From: Candidatus Thiothrix putei
GTDB lineage: Bacteria > Pseudomonadota > Gammaproteobacteria > Thiotrichales > Thiotrichaceae
Reading direction: 5' to 3'
DNA length: 64,000 nucleotides
Assembly: GCA_029972225.1 (NCBI GenBank)
Contig: CP124756.1
Location: 1,656,001 to 1,720,000 of the forward strand
The position numbers and the translations under genes are program-made. Positions 1 through 8,972 of this stretch are shown piece by piece (within the stretch, counting starts at the first letter, position 1; each line of letters begins with the position of its first letter). Below the pieces are notes generated by a model. The model saw nothing but the letters and a program-made list of their open reading frames with translations. It was not told the origin of the DNA and made no database searches.

Positions 1-111
1 CATGGTTACTTCATGCCCGTGTTCAAGAAGTTTACGTGCCATTGCATAAGAACGAATGCCTGTTGAGCCTTTGGGAGTTGAGAAGTGTTGGTGAAAATAT
101 AAAACTTTCAT
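1..111 (-). CDS. Glycosyltransferase family 4, N-terminal fragment (runs off window start)
   Basis: Only the first 37 codons lie in the window. The peptide opens MKVLYFHQHFSTPKG and continues STGIRSYAMARKLLEHGHEV, the typical N-terminal beta-strand and glycine-rich turn of GT4 enzymes of the WbuB type, which transfer a sugar from a nucleotide donor to a lipid-linked glycan on the cytoplasmic membrane face. The start ATG overlaps the stop of the heparinase-like gene (ATGA, 108-111), so the two are translationally coupled and belong to the same polysaccharide operon. The catalytic C-terminal domain is outside the window, so donor specificity cannot be judged. Confidence 0.75.
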   Translation of the reverse strand, partial: MKVLYFHQHFSTPKGSTGIRSYAMARKLLEHGHEVTM

Positions 112-1934
112 GAGTTGAAATGATATTCCGTGGTTAGTTCACCCGCTTGGTGTATTTCAACTTCCAGTACGGGCAAGGTTGTTTTTTGTAAGTAGTAGCG
201 TGATTCCCAGCCTTGGGTGATTTCCATGCGAAGTATAGGGACAGAACTTCTTATGGTTATTCGATGATTACCATTGCTGATACCGGATTCATCTAAAACC
301 CAAGTACTAGGTTGAAGTCGCCAGCGCAACACGGCTTTATGCGTGAAGCCTGAAACAGTATCTTTAATGCTGAGTGTATTGATTGATAATGTAACTGTGC
401 GGTGATGAGCGGCTCCTTGGTAGTCACAATACCCCGCTGCTGTGCTGACGATGCCATGTTGTTCATGCACGGGAATAACATCGTTAGCTTTTAACCATTC
501 GCCAAACAAGAAGCGGCTTAATCGTGGCATTTGGTCGCGGTCATCAAACTGGATGGTGTTATGGCTGGCTGTTCCGCCAAAGTATTGGGTGGTTTCATCA
601 CCTGCGTTGTAGCTGTATGTACCTGCATCGCGTAACAAGTTTTGCCCAGCTACCCATAAATCGACATGTAGTGCATCTGCTTGACTGGGGCGGAATCGAA
701 AGCAAGGGAACCGTAGCAAGGCAAAGTGATTGCCCTGTCGCATTAAACTGTAACCACCATTGGCAAAATGAATGGATCGAGGTGGTTCTGTCAATGTTTG
801 TGGTATTGGGATGCCTAACCAGTGTAAAGGAGTCTTCAAATCGCCTTTACTCGAATAAACCCAACGATGACAAAACAAGGCCATTGCCAACTGCACGGCG
901 GGGCGGAAATCTCGGTAGTCAATGTCATTCAATGGTAATAGACGTGCGCCGTCATTTGCACCCAAGTTAGGGGCATCACCTGTTTCGGCTTGGGTCATTT
1001 GGTAAAGCCAGTTTGTTGCCCGTTGGAGTTGTTGGTAGAGTTGGGCAGAAAAGGTTGGCAGATTTAAGCATCTGCGCCAGTGTTCTGCCATGCTGTAGGT
1101 ATCGAGCATGACACGGTGATAATTGACAGAGTACTGGCTGAAGCTACCATCAACTTCGATCAGGCGTTTGGCACGGTTTTCCAGCCACTTGATGCCTAAC
1201 CGCTGCCATTTCTTGCCATCGCTATCACCTAAATAGTGTAACCAACTGCCACCAATAAACAAGGCGGCAGCTTCGGATGTGCCGTGATTGTTATCTTGGG
1301 CAATTGCATAGTGAATGGTTGGGGCAATGCGTTGCAGGTGTGCTTTGATGAGTGTTTGTAATGCTGGGCTGGCCTGCTGGTGTTGCTGCAAGAGTAGAGC
1401 AGCAAATGCGAGGTGCATGACGCGGATGGAAGTTTCTTGCCCGCATTTCCAATTAACCCCGTAGTAAGCTGGGTTGTGGGTACACCAGTCAGATAGCCAG
1501 TGGTTTAAGTTATCTAGTGCTGTTTCGTTACCTTGGAGGGCTTGTTGGGCAAAGTGTATAACCCAGTCAAAACGGGAGGCTTCCCAGACAGTTTTGATGT
1601 CGCCGAGTTTGGGATCGAAGTCGGGAATTTGCCACCAAGGTAGGTTCGCTTGCGCTGTTACGCTATTGAAGGAATTTTGATGCCAGTTTGGGGGGGCGCG
1701 GTGTTGGGTGGTGTGCCAGCCGAAGTAGGTGAGAGGATACTCTCCCCCATCCCCGACCCTTCCCCCGCGAGGGGTGAAGGGAGTGAAAAAGGTATCATCA
1801 ATCGGTAACTGTGCCCGTATACGTCTGACTGGGTTGATGCCCAGTTTTACGCTTAAACGATAACCTAAAACCCGTGATAGGTTGGGAATGCCCAACGCCA
1901 GTATGGTGCGGGCTTTGCTGCGTTGTGAGTTCAC
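108..1934 (-). CDS. Heparinase II/III-like (alginate-lyase-superfamily) protein
   Basis: A 608-residue protein with an alpha-helical toroid-like N-terminal half (including NNHGTSEAAALF near residue 217) and a C-terminal heparinase II/III-like beta domain (NGGYSLMRQG, the A-D-x-L-H-x-D-L-W stretch and FGGTASHNTIQ). Family members cleave or modify uronic-acid polysaccharides. Inside export operons they often accompany the bi-domain oxidoreductase found immediately upstream, with which it shares an ATGA overlap (1931-1934). No clear signal peptide is visible, so a cytoplasmic or undetected export route is possible. Residues 51-67 (TPFTPRGGRVGDGGEYP) are encoded by a G/C-rich interspersed repeat that also occurs between genes near 47580, so this segment looks like an in-frame repeat insertion. 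Lyase activity is inferred from family only. Confidence 0.8.
   Translation of the reverse strand: MNSQRSKARTILALGIPNLSRVLGYRLSVKLGINPVRRIRAQLPIDDTFFTPFTPRGGRVGDGGEYPLTYFGWHTTQHRAPPNWHQNSFNSVTAQANLPWWQIPDFDPKLGDIKTVWEASRFDWVIHFAQQALQGNETALDNLNHWLSDWCTHNPAYYGVNWKCGQETSIRVMHLAFAALLLQQHQQASPALQTLIKAHLQRIAPTIHYAIAQDNNHGTSEAAALFIGGSWLHYLGDSDGKKWQRLGIKWLENRAKRLIEVDGSFSQYSVNYHRVMLDTYSMAEHWRRCLNLPTFSAQLYQQLQRATNWLYQMTQAETGDAPNLGANDGARLLPLNDIDYRDFRPAVQLAMALFCHRWVYSSKGDLKTPLHWLGIPIPQTLTEPPRSIHFANGGYSLMRQGNHFALLRFPCFRFRPSQADALHVDLWVAGQNLLRDAGTYSYNAGDETTQYFGGTASHNTIQFDDRDQMPRLSRFLFGEWLKANDVIPVHEQHGIVSTAAGYCDYQGAAHHRTVTLSINTLSIKDTVSGFTHKAVLRWRLQPSTWVLDESGISNGNHRITIRSSVPILRMEITQGWESRYYLQKTTLPVLEVEIHQAGELTTEYHFNS
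1742..1788. repeat. G/C-rich interspersed repeat inside the heparinase-like gene
   Basis: About 45 bp reading CTCCCCCATCCCCGACCC then TTCCCCCGCGAGGGGTGAAG on the plus strand. Nearly the same sequence occurs in opposite orientation between sdhE and sdhB (47578-47622). Here it lies in frame inside a coding region and adds about 17 residues. Confidence 0.75.
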
Positions 1935-4069
1935 TGATTGCGTAGTTGTTCAGTGGCTTCGATAGTGATGCGGGCGACTTCAAAAATCTCTGCTGCTGGA
2001 ATCGGTGTAGCTTGACCGGATTCAATCGCATTGAGGAAAGCAGCGGCGCAGGCGTTTTGACCTTTATCCTGTTTCCAGAGATTCATCTTTTTGAAGTTTG
2101 ACCAACCGTAGCCTTTGAGCTTGATGAAGTTGTCGAGTTGCAGCACTTTGCCAGCAGCAAAGGCTTCGATACGTTCTTTGGGGAAGCTGGCTGCACCGTT
2201 GGCAAGGTAGTTGATCGTGCCGAAAGAGCCATCAGCGAAGCCGAGGATGAATGCAGCTTTGTCTTCCGTAACGGCAACACCGGGGGCATCACCCATGCGG
2301 CGTGCTTGTACGGAAACGATTTCATGGCCCGCTAGATAGCGCATCAGGTCAATGTAGTGACAGGCTTCACCAATAATGCGCCCGCCACCGACTTGCAGGT
2401 CTTGTGTCCAGTGATCGGCGGGGATAGCACCTGCATTCATGGTCATCATGAAAGACTTGGGTTCGTTGATACTATCCAGTAGTTCTTTCATTTTCTGGAT
2501 TTGTGGGGAGAAGCGGCGGTTGAAACCGACCATCAGGTGAAGTTTTCGCCCGGCTTGATGGGCTTCATGATAAGCCGTTTCTACTTCCTGAAGTTCTTCT
2601 AGGGTGATAGCTAGGGGTTTTTCGACAAAGGCGTGTTTGCCTGCTTTGAGGGTTTGGGCGACAAAGCGGGCGTGGGTGTTGTGGCGGGTGACAATCGCAA
2701 CGGTATTGGTGTTGGTGTCTGCCAGCATGGCTTCGATGTCGGTGGAAGCTTCAGCAAAGCCTGCTTTTTCACCGTGGATGACACCGTTAACTCCGCCAGA
2801 GGTGACAATGCTGTTGAATTGTGCACCTGCTGCTTTGAAGGCGGGGATGAGCATACGTGAGGCGTAATTGCCTGCACCAATAAAGCTCATCACGGCTTTT
2901 TGGGGGTTAAAGCGGCTGTCGCTGTTGAGTTTGACTGTGCTTTGCAGACGGCTTTCAACCGGGCTTTCGTATTGAAGCAAGATACCCAAGGCTGATTTAT
3001 CACTGGTCAGCAGGTCATAGGCAGCGGGGGAATTTTCAAACTTGAAGCGGTGGCTGATGAGTGGTTTAACGTTGAGTTGACCACTTGCCATCATGTCGAG
3101 GATGGCTTCAAAGTTGCGTTGTTCTGTCCAGCGAACATAGGCAAGAGGATAATCTTGTCCTTTGTCTTCGTAGTTGGGGTCATAGCGACCGGGGCCATAA
3201 GCGCAGGAGACTTGGAAGCTTAGCTCTTTGTCGTAGAAGTCGGCACGGCTGAGTTCTAGCCCTGTGACACCGACCAGAATAATGCGCCCGCGTTTGCGGG
3301 ACATTCGCGCTGCTTGGGTGACAGGATCGTTGGATTTGGTGGAGGCGGTGATAATGACAGCATCGACACCTTTACCACGACTGAACGCCATACCCGCTGC
3401 GATGGGGTCTTCGCCATTGCCTGGGTTGCAAATGTCTGCGCCGAATTGTTTGGCGAGGTTGAGTTTGGCTGGGTCATAGTCGATGGCTAAGACGCGGCAA
3501 CCGTGGGCGCGGAGCATTTGCACGGTTAGAAGCCCGATCAGACCAACCCCCGTGACCACGATACTTTCACCGATGGTGGGGGCGGCGAGGCGGATACCTT
3601 GTAAGCCGATGCTGGCTATGACGGTGAAAGCGGCTGATTCATCGTCTACATTGTCGGGGATTTTTGCGCACAGGTTTTTGGGGACGCGCACGATGTCAGC
3701 GTGGGAGCCGTTGGAGACTACGCGGTCTCCGGCTTTGAAGCCTTCGACGTTTTTACCAGCTTCAACGACTGTACCGACGTTGCAGTAGCCCAAGGGGATG
3801 GGTTGGGCTAATTTGGATTGTACTGCCTCAATCGTGGTGGCTAGACCATCAGTTTTGACTTTTTCCAGTACCATTTTTACTTTGTCTGGTTGCTGCCGTG
3901 CTTTGTCAAGCATAGAAGATTTTCCGAAGTCCACTAACATTCGCTCGGTACCGGCGGAGATCAGTGACACTGTTGTAGCAATGTTAATGGCATTAGCTGA
4001 AAGGGATGGGGCAGGGGAGAGGGTCACAGTTGTACCACCTTTTGCCATGTCTTGGAGAATTTGTTTCAT
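1931..4069 (-). CDS. Bi-domain oxidoreductase (MDR-type dehydrogenase fused to Gfo/Idh/MocA domain)
   Basis: A 712-residue fusion. Roughly residues 1-365 form a zinc-type medium-chain dehydrogenase fold, with the Rossmann motif GVGLIGLLTVQML near residue 173 and a KELSFQVSCAYGPGRYD segment typical of this fused family. From about residue 393 a Gfo/Idh/MocA domain begins (SFIGAGNYASRMLIPAF), with the conserved EKPLAIT lysine motif and a C-terminal alpha/beta domain containing GGGRIIGEACHYIDL. Such fusions sit in polysaccharide clusters beside heparinase-like genes and are thought to oxidise or epimerise sugar intermediates; the substrate is unknown. It overlaps the heparinase-like gene by 4 bp and is separated from the upstream NHL gene by a strong terminator, so it may have its own promoter. 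Confidence 0.85.
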   Translation of the reverse strand: MKQILQDMAKGGTTVTLSPAPSLSANAINIATTVSLISAGTERMLVDFGKSSMLDKARQQPDKVKMVLEKVKTDGLATTIEAVQSKLAQPIPLGYCNVGTVVEAGKNVEGFKAGDRVVSNGSHADIVRVPKNLCAKIPDNVDDESAAFTVIASIGLQGIRLAAPTIGESIVVTGVGLIGLLTVQMLRAHGCRVLAIDYDPAKLNLAKQFGADICNPGNGEDPIAAGMAFSRGKGVDAVIITASTKSNDPVTQAARMSRKRGRIILVGVTGLELSRADFYDKELSFQVSCAYGPGRYDPNYEDKGQDYPLAYVRWTEQRNFEAILDMMASGQLNVKPLISHRFKFENSPAAYDLLTSDKSALGILLQYESPVESRLQSTVKLNSDSRFNPQKAVMSFIGAGNYASRMLIPAFKAAGAQFNSIVTSGGVNGVIHGEKAGFAEASTDIEAMLADTNTNTVAIVTRHNTHARFVAQTLKAGKHAFVEKPLAITLEELQEVETAYHEAHQAGRKLHLMVGFNRRFSPQIQKMKELLDSINEPKSFMMTMNAGAIPADHWTQDLQVGGGRIIGEACHYIDLMRYLAGHEIVSVQARRMGDAPGVAVTEDKAAFILGFADGSFGTINYLANGAASFPKERIEAFAAGKVLQLDNFIKLKGYGWSNFKKMNLWKQDKGQNACAAAFLNAIESGQATPIPAAEIFEVARITIEATEQLRNQ

Positions 4070-4128
4070 AAATATAATATTAAGTTTAATGGGTAAGTTA
4101 GCTAAATAAAAGTATCTTGTAAAATAAG

Positions 4129-4156
4129 AAACGGGTAGATTTAAATCTACCCGTTT
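4129..4156 (-). terminator. Rho-independent terminator after the NHL/FN3 gene
   Basis: A perfect inverted repeat (AAACGGGTAGATTT / AAATCTACCCGTTT) with T-rich sequence on both sides. It sits just past the stop of the minus-strand NHL gene and before the oxidoreductase gene. The symmetry would let it work in both directions. Confidence 0.8.
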
Positions 4157-4195
4157 TTTATATCTCTGAATAATTACTCAGTTTTAACTTTATAA

Positions 4196-6733
4196 CTAAG
4201 GAATTGTAACACTTAATGTATCTGAGTATTCAGAGTAATCAGCTTTGCGGACAGCTCTAACCCTATAATAGTAAGAATTGCCCGAAGTGAGAGAAGGCGG
4301 AATAATCACAAGAGATAATGTATTTCCAGTCCCTGATTTTGCTTTGCTTGAAAGAGTCTGAGCGACTGTATTGCATGTAGAGTCTAAGCAGCGCTCTATT
4401 TTAAACCCTGTTTCATCGCTACTATTATCCATCCAAGTTAATTGGATTTTTTGGTTGCTCATGAATGCTGCATCTAATAACGTTGGCTTTGCTGGAAGAG
4501 GTAACGTGGTTGCAGTTTCCACATTAGAATATGCTGAAGAATTGATATTGCTTCCCACTGCTTTCAGCGCTTGTACCCTATAACGATAAGTTGTATTCGG
4601 CGTTGCCGTCGGATCAGTAAAGGTTGCTAGTGATCCAACACCTGTTTTTGCAGTCACTGATTTTATGACGTTAAAGGTGCAATTTGTATCAAGACACCGT
4701 TCAATCATAAATTTTGTTTCGTTATCACTATTGTCTTGCCATTGTAAACTAATCCTACTACTGCTTACTACCGTCGCTGTCAATAAACTAGGAGCTGCTA
4801 CTAAAGGAACAGTTATTGTCGTTGCATTAGAATATTCTGAGTAAATGGAAGATTTAATAGCTCTTATACGATAATGATAAGTCACACTGGTTTGTAATCC
4901 AGTATCGGTATAATTACTGATATCTTGATTTACGTCAGCAACTTTTGAAAAGTTGTCACAATCTTGTCCGGCACAGCGTTCAATCTCAATATTTGCTCCA
5001 TTATTATTATTTTGCCATGTTAAAGTAACTTGAGTGCCGTTGGTAAGAGCTGCTGAAAGTTCACTAGGTGCAGTAGGTTTATAGGAGAAAACCTGAATTC
5101 TATGGTTATAAGTGTCAGCCACATAAAGAACATTGCCTGTATTGTTTACTTTAATATCAAAAGGGCTGTTAAATTGACCATTATCAGATCCAAGTGTCCC
5201 CCATTGACTTAAAAATTGTAATTCTTTACTAAACTTTTGTATTCTGTTATTTTCTGTATCTGCGATATAAATTATTCCATTTATATCGATGTCAATACCT
5301 CTTGGAGAGTTGAATAAACCATTATCAGATCCAAGCGTTCCCCATTTTGACAGAAAGCGACCTTCGCTATCAAATTTCTGCACTCTATTATTTCCTGTAT
5401 CTACTACATAGATAAATCCTGTTGACTCATCTATTGCAATACCTTGAGGGTCTTTAAATCTTCCATTATTAGTTCCAGCACCACCAAACTTACTTAGAAA
5501 TACACCATCTTTATCAAACTTTTGAATGCGATTATTATAAGTGTCTACAATAAAAATATTTCCACTTGAGTCAATTGCAAGAGCACGAGGTGAGTTAAAT
5601 AGCCCATTTTCTTTACCTCTACTTCCCCATATAGTTATGGCATTTCCTTGGCTATCAAATTTTTGAACTCTATGGTTATATGTATCAACAACATAAGTAT
5701 TACCTTCTTTATCTGAATCTACAGCATAAGGATAATTCAATTGATTATTAGAGCCAAATTGTGTTTGATTATTTGAAGTAGTATTAATTTTTTGAATGCG
5801 GTGATTATGAGAGTCAGCAACGTAAATAGAATTTTCATCAACAGGATTACTTATTCCATATGGAAAAACGAAATGCCCATTTTCTTTTGAACTAATAATA
5901 TGTTCAATAAAATTACCTTGATTGCTTAATTTTTGAATTCGATGGTTATATGTATCAGCTATATATATATTGCCATAAGTATCTAGTGCTATCGTTTGTG
6001 GATAGGAAAATTCTTTATCATCGCTACCATTACTCCCCACGCTACTTAATAGATTTCCTTGGTTATTAAACTTTTGAATTCTATGATTGTTAGTATCGCT
6101 TACGTAAATATTACCTTCTGAGTCTAGAGCAATTCCCTTAGGTGTGTTTAATTGTTGGTCATTATTGCCAAGACTTCCCCATTTGATTAGAAAACTTCCT
6201 GAGCTATCAAATTTTTGAATTCTATGATTGCCTGTGTCTACAACGTAGATATTACCACTTAAATCTAGTGCAATACCTTGAGGTGAGCTTAATTGGCCAT
6301 CACTATTACCATTTGAACCAAATGAGCTGAGGAAACTACCTTGAGGATCAAATTTTTGAACTCTATGATTATTAGTATCTGCCACATAAACATTACTATT
6401 TGAATCTACTGTGATAGCTCGTGGATAAACAAACTCTCCTTGTCCGTTACCGTGAGAACCCCATGAAATTAAGAAGTTACCTTGAGGATCAAATTTTTGA
6501 ATTCTATGATTAGGTGAGTCAGCTACATAAATATTATTGGCTGCATCTAAAATAACCGAGTTAGGACGGGCAATGGAATACTTATTTCCAATAATGTAGT
6601 CAAAGTGCGGTAAGTTATTATCAGCATGTACACTTGAAATGAAAATAGTATTCATCAATATTGTTAATAATAAGAAAATCTTAAAATTCTCTATAAGTTG
6701 AAGAATCGTTGATTTACCTGTCTTTATGTTCAT
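4196..6733 (-). CDS. Secreted NHL-repeat / fibronectin type III protein
   Basis: From the chosen ATG the protein is 845 residues. It starts MNIKTGKS with a hydrophobic segment (FKIFLLLTILMNTIFISS) ending at VHADN, a plausible signal peptide. An in-frame ATG 36 codons upstream (6841) would overlap the previous gene and place the signal peptide internally; the downstream ATG is preceded by a GGGGG stretch. Eleven NHL repeats follow, each about 47 residues with the pattern NIYVADTxNHRIQKF, predicting one or two beta-propellers. Then come three fibronectin type III domains, each with a paired-cysteine segment such as IERCLDTNCTF. Family knowledge suggests extracellular glycan or protein binding rather than catalysis. 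Its place in the polysaccharide cluster suggests a role at the cell surface; the ligand is unknown. Confidence 0.82.
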   Translation of the reverse strand: MNIKTGKSTILQLIENFKIFLLLTILMNTIFISSVHADNNLPHFDYIIGNKYSIARPNSVILDAANNIYVADSPNHRIQKFDPQGNFLISWGSHGNGQGEFVYPRAITVDSNSNVYVADTNNHRVQKFDPQGSFLSSFGSNGNSDGQLSSPQGIALDLSGNIYVVDTGNHRIQKFDSSGSFLIKWGSLGNNDQQLNTPKGIALDSEGNIYVSDTNNHRIQKFNNQGNLLSSVGSNGSDDKEFSYPQTIALDTYGNIYIADTYNHRIQKLSNQGNFIEHIISSKENGHFVFPYGISNPVDENSIYVADSHNHRIQKINTTSNNQTQFGSNNQLNYPYAVDSDKEGNTYVVDTYNHRVQKFDSQGNAITIWGSRGKENGLFNSPRALAIDSSGNIFIVDTYNNRIQKFDKDGVFLSKFGGAGTNNGRFKDPQGIAIDESTGFIYVVDTGNNRVQKFDSEGRFLSKWGTLGSDNGLFNSPRGIDIDINGIIYIADTENNRIQKFSKELQFLSQWGTLGSDNGQFNSPFDIKVNNTGNVLYVADTYNHRIQVFSYKPTAPSELSAALTNGTQVTLTWQNNNNGANIEIERCAGQDCDNFSKVADVNQDISNYTDTGLQTSVTYHYRIRAIKSSIYSEYSNATTITVPLVAAPSLLTATVVSSSRISLQWQDNSDNETKFMIERCLDTNCTFNVIKSVTAKTGVGSLATFTDPTATPNTTYRYRVQALKAVGSNINSSAYSNVETATTLPLPAKPTLLDAAFMSNQKIQLTWMDNSSDETGFKIERCLDSTCNTVAQTLSSKAKSGTGNTLSLVIIPPSLTSGNSYYYRVRAVRKADYSEYSDTLSVTIP

Positions 6734-6812
6734 GCGGTATTTACCCCCAGTAAATTGATGTTTAAGAGTCGTAGCATAGATAATGCTATTGTTGGAGCCA
6801 TTGGAATTTAAG

Positions 6813-7694
6813 TTAGGTGATGCTGCTCGGTATTTTTCCATATCTTGATCTCAATCCGTGATATAGCCCTATAATAATAAACTTAACTTTTTTTATTTTT
6901 TTGTCATCAAATAACAATATTTTTATAAATGTCAATAATAACATTATCCAAACTTTGGTTACAAGTTTGGGGAAATAAGTGAAATGGCGCGATGTAAACT
7001 TTATAGAATTTCTGTAATGATAGTAAAGACGAAATGCTGGGTGTGAATGTGATTCGATATTCTTCCCTAAAAACTTTATAATTTGTGAGTTTCCTAATGT
7101 GTGATTCATATCAATATAATTAAGAATGAAAACTTTGCTTTTATTCTTTCTGGCTCTTAAACAAAAGTCAAAATCCACCATGTCAATAAAAAAACGTTCA
7201 TCAAATCCGTTTATTGAGTTAAACAATGATGCCGAAAATAAACAACCTGATGTTATTGTTGTCATTTTTTCGTAAAGTTCATTATCTTTTAAATCTTTTC
7301 TGTAATGTGATGGTCTAGCTAATGAGAATAAATTTTTTTCTTTTTGGGGGATATTAGAGTTGTTAGCTTCTTTCATTAATCGACAAATTGAATCTGTTTT
7401 TATTGTTGTATCATCATCGAATGTGATAAACCACATATATCCAGATTTTTCTGCTGCTCTAATGGCAACATTTAAACTTGCGGCAATACCAATATTAAAA
7501 ATATTATGAATTAATATAATATTTTCATTATCAGAAAACGTTGATTCTAACCATTCTTTTTTATTATTGTCGCCACTGTCATTAATTATAAAAACTTTAT
7601 TAACTTGGGGGGATATGATTTTAACATTGGTTACAATATTTCTATTGGGTGAAAATGTTGTAATAACAGCACATGTGTTTTCTATTTTAATCAT
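6813..7694 (-). CDS. Glycosyltransferase family 2 (GT-A fold)
   Basis: A 293-residue enzyme with the GT2 N-terminal strand (CAVITTFSPNR) and the metal/nucleotide-binding acidic motif FDDDTT at residues 92-97. Further conserved pieces are TSGCLFSASLF and GFDERFFIDMVDFDFCLR, where the ED-type acidic residues of rhamnosyltransferase-like GT2 enzymes lie. A C-terminal hydrophobic stretch (VWIMLLLTFIKILLF) may anchor it to the membrane. It should add one sugar to the growing lipid-linked repeat unit; the rfb genes in the cluster make dTDP-rhamnose a reasonable donor guess. The coding sequence is very AT-rich compared with the flanking housekeeping genes. The following NHL gene begins about 80 bp downstream. 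Confidence 0.85.
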   Translation of the reverse strand: MIKIENTCAVITTFSPNRNIVTNVKIISPQVNKVFIINDSGDNNKKEWLESTFSDNENIILIHNIFNIGIAASLNVAIRAAEKSGYMWFITFDDDTTIKTDSICRLMKEANNSNIPQKEKNLFSLARPSHYRKDLKDNELYEKMTTITSGCLFSASLFNSINGFDERFFIDMVDFDFCLRARKNKSKVFILNYIDMNHTLGNSQIIKFLGKNIESHSHPAFRLYYHYRNSIKFTSRHFTYFPKLVTKVWIMLLLTFIKILLFDDKKIKKVKFIIIGLYHGLRSRYGKIPSSIT

Positions 7695-7705
7695 AGCTTT
7701 ATATA

Positions 7706-7740
7706 AAATTGAGTCAGAATATTTAATCCTGACTCAATTT
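7706..7740 (-). terminator. Terminator after the small secreted protein gene
   Basis: Stem AAATTGAGTCAG / CTGACTCAATTT with an 11-nt loop, followed by T-rich sequence on the minus strand. It lies between the stop of the small secreted protein gene and the start of the GT2 gene. Confidence 0.7.
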
Positions 7741-7753
7741 TTAATGTAGATTA

Positions 7754-8263
7754 TTAAACGCCAGTTTGAACGCCGATTTTAATCAATTGATCACCTCTTG
7801 TTCTGGTAGGAGCCAAGCAGTCAAGCATAACAGAATTATTGGAATCTGCAGCCTGAGGTGGCAAATTGATTGAAATTGTTTCAGGAGCACCTGTTCCTGT
7901 ACTAATGTTAGTGCCACGTAGCATATCGCCGCCAGCAATTACTGCTCCGTTAGCATCAGTGGTACGCATTACACAATCCCATGTACCAGTACTCAGGCTG
8001 CTATCTTGTACCACGATGTTAGCAACGTTTGCTCCCGGTGTAGCAGCAATAGCAGTATCAAGTGGGCAAATAAAGCGTAAGCCTGTACTAAAACTGCCAG
8101 TATTGATATGACCGTAAGGGTGATATGCATAACCAGCCCCTTTTTTAACAGTTATTGTTGCATTTTCATACAAAGCACAGGTTGTACCTGGCAACATCTC
8201 TGCTTGTGCAACAGATACGTTAAGTGCAGCAAGAGCTGCGAGTGAGATGATAAGTTTCTTCAT
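7754..8263 (-). CDS. Small secreted protein of unknown function
   Basis: A 169-residue protein with a clear Sec signal peptide (MKKLIISLAALAALNVSVAQA, cleavage likely after AQA). The mature part has three cysteines (TTCALYENA, RFICPLDT and a later DCVMRTT) plus another in LDCLAP, so it may form disulfides in the periplasm or outside. No family was recognised. It is isolated by a terminator downstream and by about 200 bp and an IS630 element upstream, so it is probably transcribed alone. Its base composition is closer to the genome average than the AT-rich glycosyltransferases beside it. An extracellular structural or adhesive role is only a guess. Confidence 0.65.
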   Translation of the reverse strand: MKKLIISLAALAALNVSVAQAEMLPGTTCALYENATITVKKGAGYAYHPYGHINTGSFSTGLRFICPLDTAIAATPGANVANIVVQDSSLSTGTWDCVMRTTDANGAVIAGGDMLRGTNISTGTGAPETISINLPPQAADSNNSVMLDCLAPTRTRGDQLIKIGVQTGV

Positions 8264-8462
8264 GATTTGATAACCCTATGGTTTATAAAGGATAGTAGGC
8301 GTGATACCGTAAACGTTTCAATAAGAACCACACCTAATAGGTATTATACATAATAAATTTAAATTATTCAATTAATTTTATGTTAAATGACTAATGATTT
8401 ATGGCTTGAGTTTGATATGACACAATTTAAGTCGCTTCTTGCTCTTTTAGGAAACTTATACC

Positions 8463-8972
8463 TTACAGCGTCAAGACCTGAACATTTTTAAAGGTTTGAA
8501 AATTTGTTGTCATCAACTGGGTCAGTTCTTTCTTGTGATCGGTATCCAGCTTGTCGAGACAGTTGGTGATGGCCGCCTTGAAAGCGGGAAACTTATCATA
8601 GTATTTCGAGTACAAGCATTTTTTCTTGACGAACTTCCACAACCGTTCAATCAGATTGAGGTTGGGTGAATAGGTCGGTAAAAATAATAGTTCAATATTG
8701 AGCCTTTTCGCACAGGCAAACACGGCTTCACAGCGTTGATACTTGGCATTATCCAAGACCAAAGTGATCGGTATTTTGAGTGCTAACGCTGCAATTTTTT
8801 CCAATAATTCACACACGCTGTTAGCGTTGATATAGGAGTCGTTAGTGATCGTGATGAGTTGTAGCGTTATCGCATTGAGTGCGCCCAATACGTTGTAGCG
8901 TTGTCGACCACAGGGGGCTTTGATGAATACGCGGGAAAATGACCACAAAAACCCCAGAAACGGTGCTAACAC
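8463..8972 (-). CDS. IS630 transposase, catalytic (DDE) part, frame B
   Basis: This frame carries most of the DDE superfamily catalytic domain: FLGFLWSFSRVF, LVLDNAKYQRC with the second aspartate, and FLPTYSPNLNLIERLWKFVKK with the final acidic residue. The first catalytic aspartate (FFVDAAHF) lies upstream of the listed start and is reached only if ribosomes move from frame A to frame B at the seven-T run on the minus strand (8991-8997 on plus). The nominal start codon is therefore probably not used; expression is expected as an AB fusion. The frame ends inside the left terminal sequence of the element. Confidence 0.85.
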   Translation of the reverse strand: MLAPFLGFLWSFSRVFIKAPCGRQRYNVLGALNAITLQLITITNDSYINANSVCELLEKIAALALKIPITLVLDNAKYQRCEAVFACAKRLNIELLFLPTYSPNLNLIERLWKFVKKKCLYSKYYDKFPAFKAAITNCLDKLDTDHKKELTQLMTTNFQTFKNVQVLTL

